DNA of 64,000 bases from Staphylococcus succinus (lineage in GTDB: Bacteria; Bacillota; Bacilli; Staphylococcales; Staphylococcaceae): assembly GCF_029024945.1 (NCBI RefSeq), contig NZ_CP118976.1, positions 1,302,001-1,366,000 of the forward strand. Direction: 5' to 3'. Shown piece by piece: positions 45,448 through 53,331 of this stretch. The stretch's first letter is position 1. Each line of letters starts with the position of its first letter. The translations under genes and the position numbers were made by a program. The notes below the pieces were generated by a model, which saw only the letters and a list, made by a program, of their open reading frames with translations, was not told where the DNA came from and did no database searches.

Positions 45448-45770
45448 TGGCTATTGTCGATGTTGTTGTTATACCTGTAGGTACAGATGGGCCGAGTGTC
45501 AGTAAATATATTGCAGAAATACAAACAAAATTAAAAGAGTTTAAAGCACAAGGCAAGATTGATTATCAATTAACGCCTATGAATACACTTATAGAAGGTG
45601 AATTAAAAGATTTATTTGAAGTGGTACAAGCGATACATGAACTTCCGTTTGATAAGGGATTGGATCGTGTTTGTACGAATATCAGAATTGATGACCGCCG
45701 TGATAAATCACGTAAGATGAACGATAAAGTTAAAGCTGTGCAAGACCATCTCACTGATGGAGGCAAATAA
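45447..45770 (+). CDS. MTH1187 family thiamine-binding protein (YqgV-like)
   Basis: 107 residues of the DUF77/MTH1187 family: start MAIVDVVVIPVGTDGPSVSK, and the middle block YQLTPMNTLIEGELKDLFEV. Structures of the family show a ferredoxin-like fold, and some members bind thiamine or related pyrimidines. Its function is not settled. It overlaps glcK by one base and is followed by the metallo-hydrolase, the same neighbourhood as B. subtilis yqgV-yqgX. Confidence 0.88.
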   Translation: MAIVDVVVIPVGTDGPSVSKYIAEIQTKLKEFKAQGKIDYQLTPMNTLIEGELKDLFEVVQAIHELPFDKGLDRVCTNIRIDDRRDKSRKMNDKVKAVQDHLTDGGK

Positions 45771-45771
45771 A

Positions 45772-46395
45772 ATGAGGATTTCCAGTTTAACATTAGGACT
45801 AGTTGATACAAATACGTATTTTATCGAAAGTGATGAGCAAGTCATTCTCATAGATCCAGCTAGTGAAAGCGAGCGAATCATTAAAAAGTTAAATCAAATC
45901 AATAAACCATTACAAGCAGTGTTATTGACACATGCGCATTTTGATCATATAGGCGCTTTAGATGATATTGTTAATAAATATCATGTTCCTGTATATATGC
46001 ATAAATCAGAATTTGATTTTTTAACTGATACTGAAAAAAATGGTTCTTCGAAATTTAAACAATATGGGATGCCGTCAATTGTTAGTAACGTTACTCCGAC
46101 AGCTTTAGATGAAGGACAAGCGCAGGTTGCAAACTTTGAATTTCAAGTATTACATACACCCGGTCATTCTCCTGGTAGTTTAACATTTGTATTTGATGAA
46201 TTTGCAGTGGTTGGAGATACTTTATTTAAACAAGGTATTGGTAGAACGGATTTATATAAAGGCGATTATGAGACATTAGTAGATGCGATACAAGATAAAT
46301 TGTTTGCGCTTGAAGATGATTTACCACTATTCCCAGGGCATGGAGATTATACAACCGTTGAAGATGAGCAATTAAATCCTTATTTACATGGTTAA
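45772..46395 (+). CDS. MBL-fold metallo-hydrolase (glyoxalase II-like, YqgX)
   Basis: 207 residues from the ATG at 45772 with TGGAGG upstream. The metal-binding motif THAHFDHIGAL, then HTPGHSPGS, VVGDTLF and FPGHGDYT follow the glyoxalase II subgroup of the beta-lactamase fold. The substrate may be a glutathione-like or bacillithiol thioester, but this is not shown. It lies just before comGA, and about 80 bases plus the comGA control hairpin separate them. Confidence 0.9.
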   Translation: MRISSLTLGLVDTNTYFIESDEQVILIDPASESERIIKKLNQINKPLQAVLLTHAHFDHIGALDDIVNKYHVPVYMHKSEFDFLTDTEKNGSSKFKQYGMPSIVSNVTPTALDEGQAQVANFEFQVLHTPGHSPGSLTFVFDEFAVVGDTLFKQGIGRTDLYKGDYETLVDAIQDKLFALEDDLPLFPGHGDYTTVEDEQLNPYLHG

Positions 46396-46478
46396 CCTTA
46401 CTAGCTCTACTTTATGACCGTATACCGAGCCCAAACCTATTAAGCTTAACAGTTAAGTATTAAATAATATAATTTTAT

Positions 46479-46510
46479 ATAAAGTAATTTCATCACCTCC
46501 TACGTGTATA
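46479..46510 (+). promoter_or_regulatory. Bipartite promoter-like element before comGA (candidate SigH promoter)
   Basis: ATAAAGTAA (46479-46487), 15 bases, CGTGTATA (46503-46510). It is the same architecture as before comEA (2941-2972), with the second element placed 26 or 27 bases before the start codon in both. Interpretation as a SigH promoter is inference from the shared competence regulon. Confidence 0.6.
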
Positions 46511-46530
46511 AATGTAGGAGGTGATTTTTT
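46492..46530 (+). terminator. Hairpin with T-run overlapping the comGA ribosome site
   Basis: A perfect 12-pair stem, ATCACCTCCTAC with GTAGGAGGTGAT, around a 10-base loop, followed by TTTTT that runs into the TTG start at 46529. The right arm is the comGA Shine-Dalgarno, GGAGGTGAT. Confidence 0.7.
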
Positions 46531-47503
46531 GAAGCTATTGTTTAAAAACGTAATTAATAAAGCAATAGATAGGGAGGCGACAGATGTTCATTTCATTCCT
46601 TCTGAGCAAGAGGTCTATATTAAGTTTAGAATACAAGACAATTTAATATTACAGGACACGATTCAACTAGAACTTTATAAAAAGTTACTCACTTATATGA
46701 AATATCAAGCTGGATTAGATGTTTCCAATCATAATACAGCACAAAGTGGAAGATACATTTACAAAATGAAACAATTATTTTACTTAAGAATCTCGACATT
46801 ACCTTTATCTTTAGGAAATGAAAGCTGTGTAATTAGAATCATCCCTCAGTATTTTCAAAAGCAAAGTCACGGTAGCAGTATTAAAAGCTTGTATAGTTTA
46901 ATGAATAAGAAGCAAGGGCTTATTTTATTTAGTGGTCCTACTGGATCAGGAAAAAGTACGTTAATGTATCACATGGTAATGTATGCAAAAGAACAATTAG
47001 ACTTAAATATTATCACGGTTGAAGACCCTGTAGAGCAATTGATCAAAGGTGTGACACAGGTTTCAATAAATGAAAAGGCAGGTATTAATTACGAAACTTC
47101 TTTTAAAGCGATATTAAGGTGTGATCCAGATGTGATTCTTATTGGTGAGATAAGAGATGCTTCCATAGCGAAATATGTTATTCAAGCGAGTTTAAGTGGA
47201 CATTTAGTACTATCAACAATTCATGCTAATGATTGTAAAGGCGCTTTATTAAGGTTAAGAGAAATGAATATCAGTGTTCAGGAAATCTGCCAATCTATAA
47301 AAAGTATCATTAACCAAAGGCTAGTTACCACTTTGCAACATAATAGACAGTTAATATATGAACAGCTAAACCAACAAGATATTAATTATTTTTTTGAAAA
47401 CAATCACTCATTACCTAAAGATTTTAATAAGTTATCTTATTATTTAAACGGAATGTCGAGAGCAGGTGTTATTTGTGAAGAAACCGTGGATCGATATATT
47501 TAA
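46529..47503 (+). CDS. comGA: Competence pilus ATPase ComGA
   Basis: 324 residues from a TTG start with a perfect GGAGGTGAT site. Type II/IV secretion ATPase motifs: Walker A GPTGSGKSTL, Asp-box VEDPVEQ, Walker B DVILIGEIRD and LSTIHAND His box. It drives assembly of the competence pseudopilus that pulls DNA through the wall. It is the first gene of comGA-GB-GC-GD-GE-GF-GG; its 3' end overlaps comGB. Confidence 0.96.
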   Translation: MKLLFKNVINKAIDREATDVHFIPSEQEVYIKFRIQDNLILQDTIQLELYKKLLTYMKYQAGLDVSNHNTAQSGRYIYKMKQLFYLRISTLPLSLGNESCVIRIIPQYFQKQSHGSSIKSLYSLMNKKQGLILFSGPTGSGKSTLMYHMVMYAKEQLDLNIITVEDPVEQLIKGVTQVSINEKAGINYETSFKAILRCDPDVILIGEIRDASIAKYVIQASLSGHLVLSTIHANDCKGALLRLREMNISVQEICQSIKSIINQRLVTTLQHNRQLIYEQLNQQDINYFFENNHSLPKDFNKLSYYLNGMSRAGVICEETVDRYI

Positions 47504-48542
47504 CTTATCAAGATTTCAGAAGCTTAATGATAAGGAGCAAATAGAATTAATACACAGGTTATATGACTTGCTGAATTATGGATTTACCTTGTCGGAATCA
47601 TTTGAATTTTTAATTAAACATATAAAGATAAAGTCTTCATTAGTCTCACAAACTATTCTTTCGGAATTAAGAAATGGAGCAAATTGTTATCAAATACTAA
47701 AAATACTAAAGTATCCTAATACTGTTGTCATGCTAATATATTTTGCTGAAATGTTTAGTGATTTAAGAGAAAGCTTAATGTACGCGCAAGATTATCTTGC
47801 TAAAAATTATAAAGCAAAACAATCATTAATCAAGACTGTGCAATATCCTGTAGTATTAATGACAGTATTTATAACTATGCTTGTAGTCATAAATCATACC
47901 ATCATTCCGGAATTTCACGACTTATATGAAAGTATGGATGTTCAAATATCAACTGTCCAACTTTATTTAACTCAAACTATTGTTAATTTACCTTCTATCA
48001 TATGCTATTTTATATTCATGATATTATTGGTTATTGTAATAGTAAAAATCCTATACCGTAAATTGCCAATAAAATATAAGCATCAATTAGTTTTAACTAT
48101 CCCTATATTAAGTAAAATATTTAAACTTTATAAGACGTACCGTATTGCTTCAGAATTTTCTTTGTTCTATAAAAATGGTATTAATTTACAAAAAATAGTG
48201 GATATATATACGCATCAAAGTGATGATGTATTTTTAAAATATTTAGCAAATGAAATTAAAATTGGAACGCAAAAAGGGTATAACCTTAGTGAAATACTGA
48301 CTCGTGTATCTTGTTTTGAAAAAGAACTTATTTCATTTATAAAAGAAGGGGAAAAGAAAGGACGACTTGATATTGAATTGAAACTATACAGTGAAATGAT
48401 ATTATCTAAAATAGAAAAATATCTTCAATTTCTTATAAAATTCATACAGCCTTGTATTTTTACGTTATTAGCTTTTTTTATTGTATCGTTGTATTTAGTC
48501 ATTATGTTACCTATGTTTGATTTAATGCAAACAATCAAGTGA
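47475..48542 (+). CDS. comGB: Competence pilus membrane protein ComGB
   Basis: 355 residues from the GTG at 47475, which has AGGTG seven bases upstream; a GTG at 47466 is less likely. Two GspF/PilC-type domains with three membrane helices (about residues 130-155, 175-195 and 325-350), and motifs YCQ-like NCYQILK and EKELISFIKEGEKKGRL. It is the inner-membrane platform of the pseudopilus. It overlaps comGA by 29 bases. Confidence 0.93.
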   Translation: MKKPWIDIFNLSRFQKLNDKEQIELIHRLYDLLNYGFTLSESFEFLIKHIKIKSSLVSQTILSELRNGANCYQILKILKYPNTVVMLIYFAEMFSDLRESLMYAQDYLAKNYKAKQSLIKTVQYPVVLMTVFITMLVVINHTIIPEFHDLYESMDVQISTVQLYLTQTIVNLPSIICYFIFMILLVIVIVKILYRKLPIKYKHQLVLTIPILSKIFKLYKTYRIASEFSLFYKNGINLQKIVDIYTHQSDDVFLKYLANEIKIGTQKGYNLSEILTRVSCFEKELISFIKEGEKKGRLDIELKLYSEMILSKIEKYLQFLIKFIQPCIFTLLAFFIVSLYLVIMLPMFDLMQTIK

Positions 48543-48565
48543 ATAAAAGCAAGGAGTATAGGAAT

Positions 48566-48883
48566 ATGAAAAAACGCTTTAAAATTTTTAACAAAGATGC
48601 TTTTACATTAATTGAAATGTTGCTAGTACTACTCATTATCAGTTTATTATTAATTTTAATTATTCCAAATATTGCAAAACAATCTAAACATATACAAGCT
48701 ACAGGTTGTGAAGCGCAACTTAAAATGATAGACAGCCAAATAGAAGCTTATACATTAAAATTCAATAAAAAACCTACATCTGTAGAAGATTTGGTCACTG
48801 AAGGTTACATAAAAGAAAATCAGAAACAATGTAAGTCAGGTGCTATGATAACAATTAGTAATGGTGAAGCTATTGCGAACTAG
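48566..48883 (+). CDS. comGC: Major pseudopilin ComGC
   Basis: 105 residues from the ATG at 48566 with AAGGAG upstream. Pre-pilin processing site A12-F13 within DAFTLIEMLLVLLII, where Glu is at mature position 5, followed by the hydrophobic helix and a globular C terminus with a Cys pair (GCEAQL, QCKSGA). It is the main fibre subunit after cleavage by ComC peptidase, which is not encoded in this window. Confidence 0.94.
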   Translation: MKKRFKIFNKDAFTLIEMLLVLLIISLLLILIIPNIAKQSKHIQATGCEAQLKMIDSQIEAYTLKFNKKPTSVEDLVTEGYIKENQKQCKSGAMITISNGEAIAN

Positions 48884-49307
48884 CAAAGCATTTACTTATA
48901 TAGAAATGGTGTTTGTACTTGCTATTGTAAGTATATTACTTATTTTACAATTCAAGTATGTTCCTACTAATCAAACAGTGACTTATACAAATCATAAATT
49001 TTTAAATAATTTAATCATGCAATTTAATTATTTGAAGGCTAAAGCAATAAAGGATAATTTACCAATAACTTTAATCTTCAATAACTTCTCAAAAGAAATC
49101 ATTTTGAATGAACCACATCATCCACGGACTACTATAAAGTTAACAGAAAACAGCTTTATACATCCACGTACTAATATAAAGTATTTAACCTTTGATAAAA
49201 ATGGGCATATAAATAAATTTGGAACTGTATATATAGCATGTAATGACCAACTTTATAAAATTATATTTCACATTGAAAAAGGTCGTGCTCGTTATGAAGA
49301 AGTTTAA
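48861..49307 (+). CDS. comGD: Minor pseudopilin ComGD
   Basis: 148 residues from the ATG at 48861, overlapping comGC by 23 bases; a TTG at 48873 with GGTGA upstream is an alternative. Pre-pilin motif SKAFTYIEMVFVLAIVSILL with Glu at +5, then a beta-rich C terminus. It belongs to the minor subunits that prime pilus assembly. Confidence 0.9.
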   Translation: MVKLLRTSKAFTYIEMVFVLAIVSILLILQFKYVPTNQTVTYTNHKFLNNLIMQFNYLKAKAIKDNLPITLIFNNFSKEIILNEPHHPRTTIKLTENSFIHPRTNIKYLTFDKNGHINKFGTVYIACNDQLYKIIFHIEKGRARYEEV

Positions 49308-49593
49308 GTTAGAAGCTTCTTTATTGCTAGATGCATTAATCTCCTTTTCACTTGTTACAAGTATATACTTAATCTTTTTACCTCTATTATTTCAATTGAA
49401 TAACACTGCTAAGGATAAATTAAATGAAATTGAAATGAAACGTATTGTATTAAATACGTTATATCATAATAACTATAAAGCATTAAGACACGGTATATTA
49501 GTAGATGATTATTACCTGATACTGAGTAATAAAAAATTATGTATAACAAAGAAGGAAACTAAAAGTGAGATATGTTATCAAATACAATATTAA
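49294..49593 (+). CDS. comGE: Minor pseudopilin-like protein ComGE
   Basis: 99 residues from the ATG at 49294 (AAAAAGG upstream). An N-terminal hydrophobic segment starts EASLLLDALISFSLV, an atypical pilin-like motif as usual for ComGE. The rest is short with Cys near the C terminus. The call rests on position and the N-terminal pattern. Confidence 0.8.
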   Translation: MKKFKLEASLLLDALISFSLVTSIYLIFLPLLFQLNNTAKDKLNEIEMKRIVLNTLYHNNYKALRHGILVDDYYLILSNKKLCITKKETKSEICYQIQY

Positions 49594-50008
49594 AGCATTT
49601 ACCTATATTGAATTACTGTTTTCGCTAATGATTACGCTTATTATTTTATCTGCTATTCCAAGTTTAATTAAAACAACTACATTATTAAAACCTCAGAACC
49701 TATATCATATAAATACTGAAATTGAATTCTTTGCCAGAGATTTAACTAACGATTTAATAGCAATAAGAAGCGGGACAACGCATACAAAGGCAAATGGAAA
49801 ATATTTACTGTTTTCAAATGGTGAAAAAGAAATAAGTTATGAATTGAAAAATGATAAAGTCATTAAAACAATTCAGGGGCGAGGTAATATTACGATGTTA
49901 AATAATGTAAAAGCGATCAATTTTAAAATATTGAAATTTAATACAATAAAGATAATGTTGAAAATCTTTGAAGAAGGTTATGTCATTGAAAAAGAAATAT
50001 ATTTATAA
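49565..50008 (+). CDS. comGF: Minor pseudopilin ComGF
   Basis: 147 residues from a GTG start that overlaps comGE by 29 bases. Pre-pilin motif KAFTYIELLFSLMITLIIL with Glu at +5, then a C-terminal beta-strand domain ending in KEIYL. Position matches comGF of other Firmicutes. Confidence 0.87.
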   Translation: MRYVIKYNIKAFTYIELLFSLMITLIILSAIPSLIKTTTLLKPQNLYHINTEIEFFARDLTNDLIAIRSGTTHTKANGKYLLFSNGEKEISYELKNDKVIKTIQGRGNITMLNNVKAINFKILKFNTIKIMLKIFEEGYVIEKEIYL

Positions 50009-50183
50009 TATTCCAGCTTATTTATATCCTTTTGTAATGGGAATTTTTATGCTATATTTATCTTTAATAGCTACATATTTATTTCATCATACTATGTTCT
50101 TGAAAATATTAGACAACCTGGAACATTATTATGATAGACAGATTAATATATTAATTAAAAAGGAAGATATTTTTGAAAAATGA
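49980..50183 (+). CDS. comGG: Small membrane protein at the comGG position
   Basis: 67 residues from the ATG at 49980 with GAAGG upstream, overlapping comGF by 29 bases. One membrane segment (NIPAYLYPFVMGIFMLYLS) and a short charged tail. It is much shorter than B. subtilis ComGG (about 124 residues), and no pilin cleavage site is clear, so the name is by position only. Confidence 0.6.
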   Translation: MSLKKKYIYNIPAYLYPFVMGIFMLYLSLIATYLFHHTMFLKILDNLEHYYDRQINILIKKEDIFEK

Positions 50184-50688
50184 TAATTTAGACCCATTAA
50201 TACTTGTAGGTTTTATGGGAACTGGTAAAACAACATTAGGTGAATATCTTGCTAAAAATAATAACCTTTCTTATGTTGATTTAGATGCCTATATTGTAGA
50301 ACAACAACAGAAAACAATACCTGAAATATTTGAACAAGATGGAGAAAGTGGTTTTCGAAAATTAGAGCATCAATGCTTAAAAGAATGTATTTCACGTTTT
50401 GACATCATCTCTACGGGTGGTGGTATCATTGAAGGAAATGATTCTTTTGAACTTTTAAAGTATTTAAAGCATGTGATTTGGTTAGATTGTGATTTGGAAG
50501 TCATCTATGACAGAATCAAAAATGATAGTAATAGACCAAATGCGAATAATAAATCTCTTTTTGAATTAAAAAGCTTGTATTCATCTAGAGTTTCAAGATA
50601 TAATGAAATCGCATTCATCAAATTGAATAGTAATAAGCCTCTTTCAGAGTTGCAACACGTGATTATGGAAGAGTTAATGTGCGAATGA
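50173..50688 (+). CDS. aroK: Shikimate kinase
   Basis: 171 residues from a TTG start with AAGGAAG upstream, overlapping the previous gene by 11 bases. Walker A GFMGTGKTT, the shikimate-binding VDLDAYI and GFRKLE, and STGGGI are present. It phosphorylates shikimate in aromatic synthesis, two steps after AroE at the start of this window. No terminator separates it from comGG, so it is transcribed with the competence operon unless it has its own promoter. Confidence 0.94.
   Translation: MKNDNLDPLILVGFMGTGKTTLGEYLAKNNNLSYVDLDAYIVEQQQKTIPEIFEQDGESGFRKLEHQCLKECISRFDIISTGGGIIEGNDSFELLKYLKHVIWLDCDLEVIYDRIKNDSNRPNANNKSLFELKSLYSSRVSRYNEIAFIKLNSNKPLSELQHVIMEELMCE
50575..50604 (+). promoter_or_regulatory. 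Candidate promoter for the gcv riboswitch inside aroK
   Basis: TTGTAT, 18 bases, TATAAT inside the aroK coding region. It would start RNA about 80 bases before the riboswitch; there is no room for a promoter between aroK and the aptamer. Confidence 0.4.
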
Positions 50689-50689
50689 T

Positions 50690-50845
50690 CAATATTAGAG
50701 AGAATGGTATGTTGTAATTCATTATGACATAATGCCATCGCCGAAGGTGCAAGTTTAACGAAACTCTCAGGCAAAAGGATAATATTGTGACGCATTCCTG
50801 GAACATTTAAACAGGGTAGACTACGTTGTCTACCCTGTTTTTTTA
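50690..50845 (+). ncRNA. Glycine riboswitch, one aptamer plus terminator
   Basis: The aptamer core is GCCGAAGGTGCAAG (about 50740) and AAACTCTCAGGCAAAAGGA (50761-50779), with CTCTC pairing to GAGAG at 50698. The closing stem pairs CAATATT (50690-50696) with AATATTG (50781-50787). A terminator follows: 12-pair AACAGGGTAGAC/GTCTACCCTGTT and a T-run to 50844. Only one complete aptamer is visible, not the usual tandem. Glycine binding should turn on gcvT-gcvPA-gcvPB. Confidence 0.9.
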
Positions 50846-50869
50846 TTATAAATATTAGGAGGTTTCTTC

Positions 50870-51961
50870 ATGTCTAACGAACTAAAACAAACACCACTTT
50901 ATCAAAACTTTGTTGATGCTGGGGCTAAAATTGTAGAATTTGGTGGCTGGGCCATGCCAGTTCAATTTTCAAGTATTAAGGAAGAACATAATGCTGTAAG
51001 AACTGAAATGGGCGTATTTGATGTCAGTCACATGGGAGAAATTCTTATAAAAGGCCCTGATGCCAAACACTTGGTACAATATTTGCTTTCGAATGATACT
51101 GAACAATTAACGACAACCAAAGCGCAATATACTGCATTATGTAATGAAAGTGGCGGCATCATTGATGATTTAATTACATATATGCTTGAAGAAGATACGT
51201 ATTTATTAGTTGTTAATGCAGGTAATACTGAAAAAGATTTTGAATGGATGAAGCAGCATGCAACTGAATTTGATGTTGAAGTTATCAATGTTTCAAATGA
51301 ATATGGACAACTAGCAATTCAAGGACCAAACACTCGTGAATTTGTTAAAGCGCATGTTGATGTTGAAGTAACAGATATGAAACCTTTTGATTTTAAACAA
51401 GGAGTTAAGTTTTTTGATAAAAATATAATTCTTTCACAATCTGGTTATACAGGTGAAGATGGATTTGAAATTTATTGTAAAGCAGAAGACACGCCATATT
51501 TATGGGAAAAATTATTGGAAAATAATATTCAACCTTGTGGATTAGGCGCAAGAGACACATTACGATTAGAAGCCGGATTACCATTGCATGGACAAGATTT
51601 GAATGAAAGTATCTCACCTTATGAAGCTGGTATAGGTTTCGCTGCTAAACCACTCATAGAAGTTGATTTCATTGGGAAAGAAGTATTGAAAGTTCAAAAA
51701 GAAAATGGATCGCAACGTAGGGCTGTTGGAATAGAAATGATAGAAAAAGGTATACCGAGAACAGGTTACATCGTTTATGATTCAGAAGAAAATGAAATAG
51801 GAGAAGTCACTTCTGGTACCCAATCTCCGTTGTCTGGCAAATCTATTGGATTAGCTTTAATTGATCGCGAAGCTTTTGAAATGGGAAAAGAAGTCATCGT
51901 ACAAGTAAGAAAAAGAAAAGTTAGAGCAAAAATTGTTAAGAAAAATCAAATCACTAAATAA
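50870..51961 (+). CDS. gcvT: Glycine cleavage system T protein (aminomethyltransferase)
   Basis: 363 residues with YQNFVDAGAKIVEFGGWAMP, FDVSHMGEI and SGYTGEDGFEIY, the folate- and lipoyl-arm-binding pattern. It moves the methylene group from lipoylated H protein to tetrahydrofolate. It heads gcvT-gcvPA-gcvPB under the glycine riboswitch, with TAGGAGG upstream. The H protein gene is not in this window. Confidence 0.97.
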   Translation: MSNELKQTPLYQNFVDAGAKIVEFGGWAMPVQFSSIKEEHNAVRTEMGVFDVSHMGEILIKGPDAKHLVQYLLSNDTEQLTTTKAQYTALCNESGGIIDDLITYMLEEDTYLLVVNAGNTEKDFEWMKQHATEFDVEVINVSNEYGQLAIQGPNTREFVKAHVDVEVTDMKPFDFKQGVKFFDKNIILSQSGYTGEDGFEIYCKAEDTPYLWEKLLENNIQPCGLGARDTLRLEAGLPLHGQDLNESISPYEAGIGFAAKPLIEVDFIGKEVLKVQKENGSQRRAVGIEMIEKGIPRTGYIVYDSEENEIGEVTSGTQSPLSGKSIGLALIDREAFEMGKEVIVQVRKRKVRAKIVKKNQITK

Positions 51962-51978
51962 TTCAAAGGGGTGTTACT

Positions 51979-53331
51979 GTGAGTCATCGATATATACCAT
52001 TAACTGAACAAGATAAAAAAGAAATGCTAAATACAATTGGCGCAAATTCTATTAGTGAACTTTTTGGGGATGTACCGAAAGAAATATTATTAGATAGAGA
52101 ATTAGCAATTCCAGATGGAGAAGCTGAAACAACACTAACTAAACGATTGAGTAGAATTGCAAGTAAAAATATTACTAAAGAGACACATACATCATTCTTA
52201 GGGGCAGGTGTATATGATCACTATGCGCCATCGGTTGTAGATGCAATGATTTCACGCTCAGAATTTTATACTGCATATACACCATATCAACCAGAAATCT
52301 CGCAAGGCGAATTACAGGCAATTTTTGAGTTTCAAACATTAATATGTGAATTAACTGACATGGATATCGCAAATTCTTCAATGTATGATGGTATTACAAG
52401 TTTTGCTGAAGCATGTATTTTAGCATTTAATCAAACGCGTAAAAATAAAATTGTAGTATCTAAAGCGCTGCATTATCAAGCTTTACAAGTATTGCACACT
52501 TATGTGAAAACACGTGACGAATTTGAAGTAGTTGAAGTCGATTTAGATGGTACAATTACAGATTTAGATAAATTAGAAAAAGCAATTGACGATGATACAG
52601 CTGCAGTTGCTGTACAATATCCTAATTTTTATGGATCAATCGAAGACTTAGAGAAAATCCAATCATTTATAGAAAATAAAAAAGCATTATTTATTGTGTA
52701 TAGTAATCCTCTGGCATTAGGTTTATTAACACCACCAGGTAGTTTCGGTGCTGATATCGTTGTTGGAGATACACAACCTTTTGGTATTCCAGCACAATTT
52801 GGGGGGCCACACTGTGGATTCTTTGCAACGACTAAGAAATTAATGAGAAAAATACCAGGTCGTTTAGTTGGTCAAACAGAAGATGCTGATGGGCATAGAG
52901 GGTTTGTACTTACTTTACAAGCGCGCGAACAACATATTCGACGAGATAAAGCGACTTCAAATATTTGTTCGAATCAAGCATTAAATGCTTTAGCTTCCTC
53001 TATCTGTATGTCTGCATTAGGAAAACAAGGCATATATGAAATAGCTGAGCAAAATTTTGAAAACGCTAATTATACTAAAGACCAATTTAAAAAAGCAGGT
53101 TTTGAAGTGTCAGAAGAAACATCATTTAATGAATTCGTTGTGAAATATGACAAGCCTGTGAAAGAAGTTAATAATGCGTTACTTGATGAAGGTATTATCG
53201 GTGGATTTGATTTAGGTGAAGTTGTACCTGAATTTGAAAACCAAATGCTCATTGCTGTGACAGAATTAAGAACAAAAGATGAAATCGATACATTTGTGAA
53301 GAAAGCGGGTGAAATAAATGGTAGTAAGTAA
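51979..53331 (+). CDS. gcvPA: Glycine dehydrogenase (decarboxylating) subunit 1
   Basis: 450 residues from a GTG start. Motifs RYIPLTEQDKKEML at the start, FLGAGVYDHYAPSVV, TPYQPEISQGELQ and GGPHCGFFA are conserved in the N-terminal half of P protein. In Gram-positives P protein is split; this subunit pairs with GcvPB and carries no PLP lysine. Overlaps gcvPB by 14 bases. Confidence 0.97.
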   Translation: MSHRYIPLTEQDKKEMLNTIGANSISELFGDVPKEILLDRELAIPDGEAETTLTKRLSRIASKNITKETHTSFLGAGVYDHYAPSVVDAMISRSEFYTAYTPYQPEISQGELQAIFEFQTLICELTDMDIANSSMYDGITSFAEACILAFNQTRKNKIVVSKALHYQALQVLHTYVKTRDEFEVVEVDLDGTITDLDKLEKAIDDDTAAVAVQYPNFYGSIEDLEKIQSFIENKKALFIVYSNPLALGLLTPPGSFGADIVVGDTQPFGIPAQFGGPHCGFFATTKKLMRKIPGRLVGQTEDADGHRGFVLTLQAREQHIRRDKATSNICSNQALNALASSICMSALGKQGIYEIAEQNFENANYTKDQFKKAGFEVSEETSFNEFVVKYDKPVKEVNNALLDEGIIGGFDLGEVVPEFENQMLIAVTELRTKDEIDTFVKKAGEINGSK

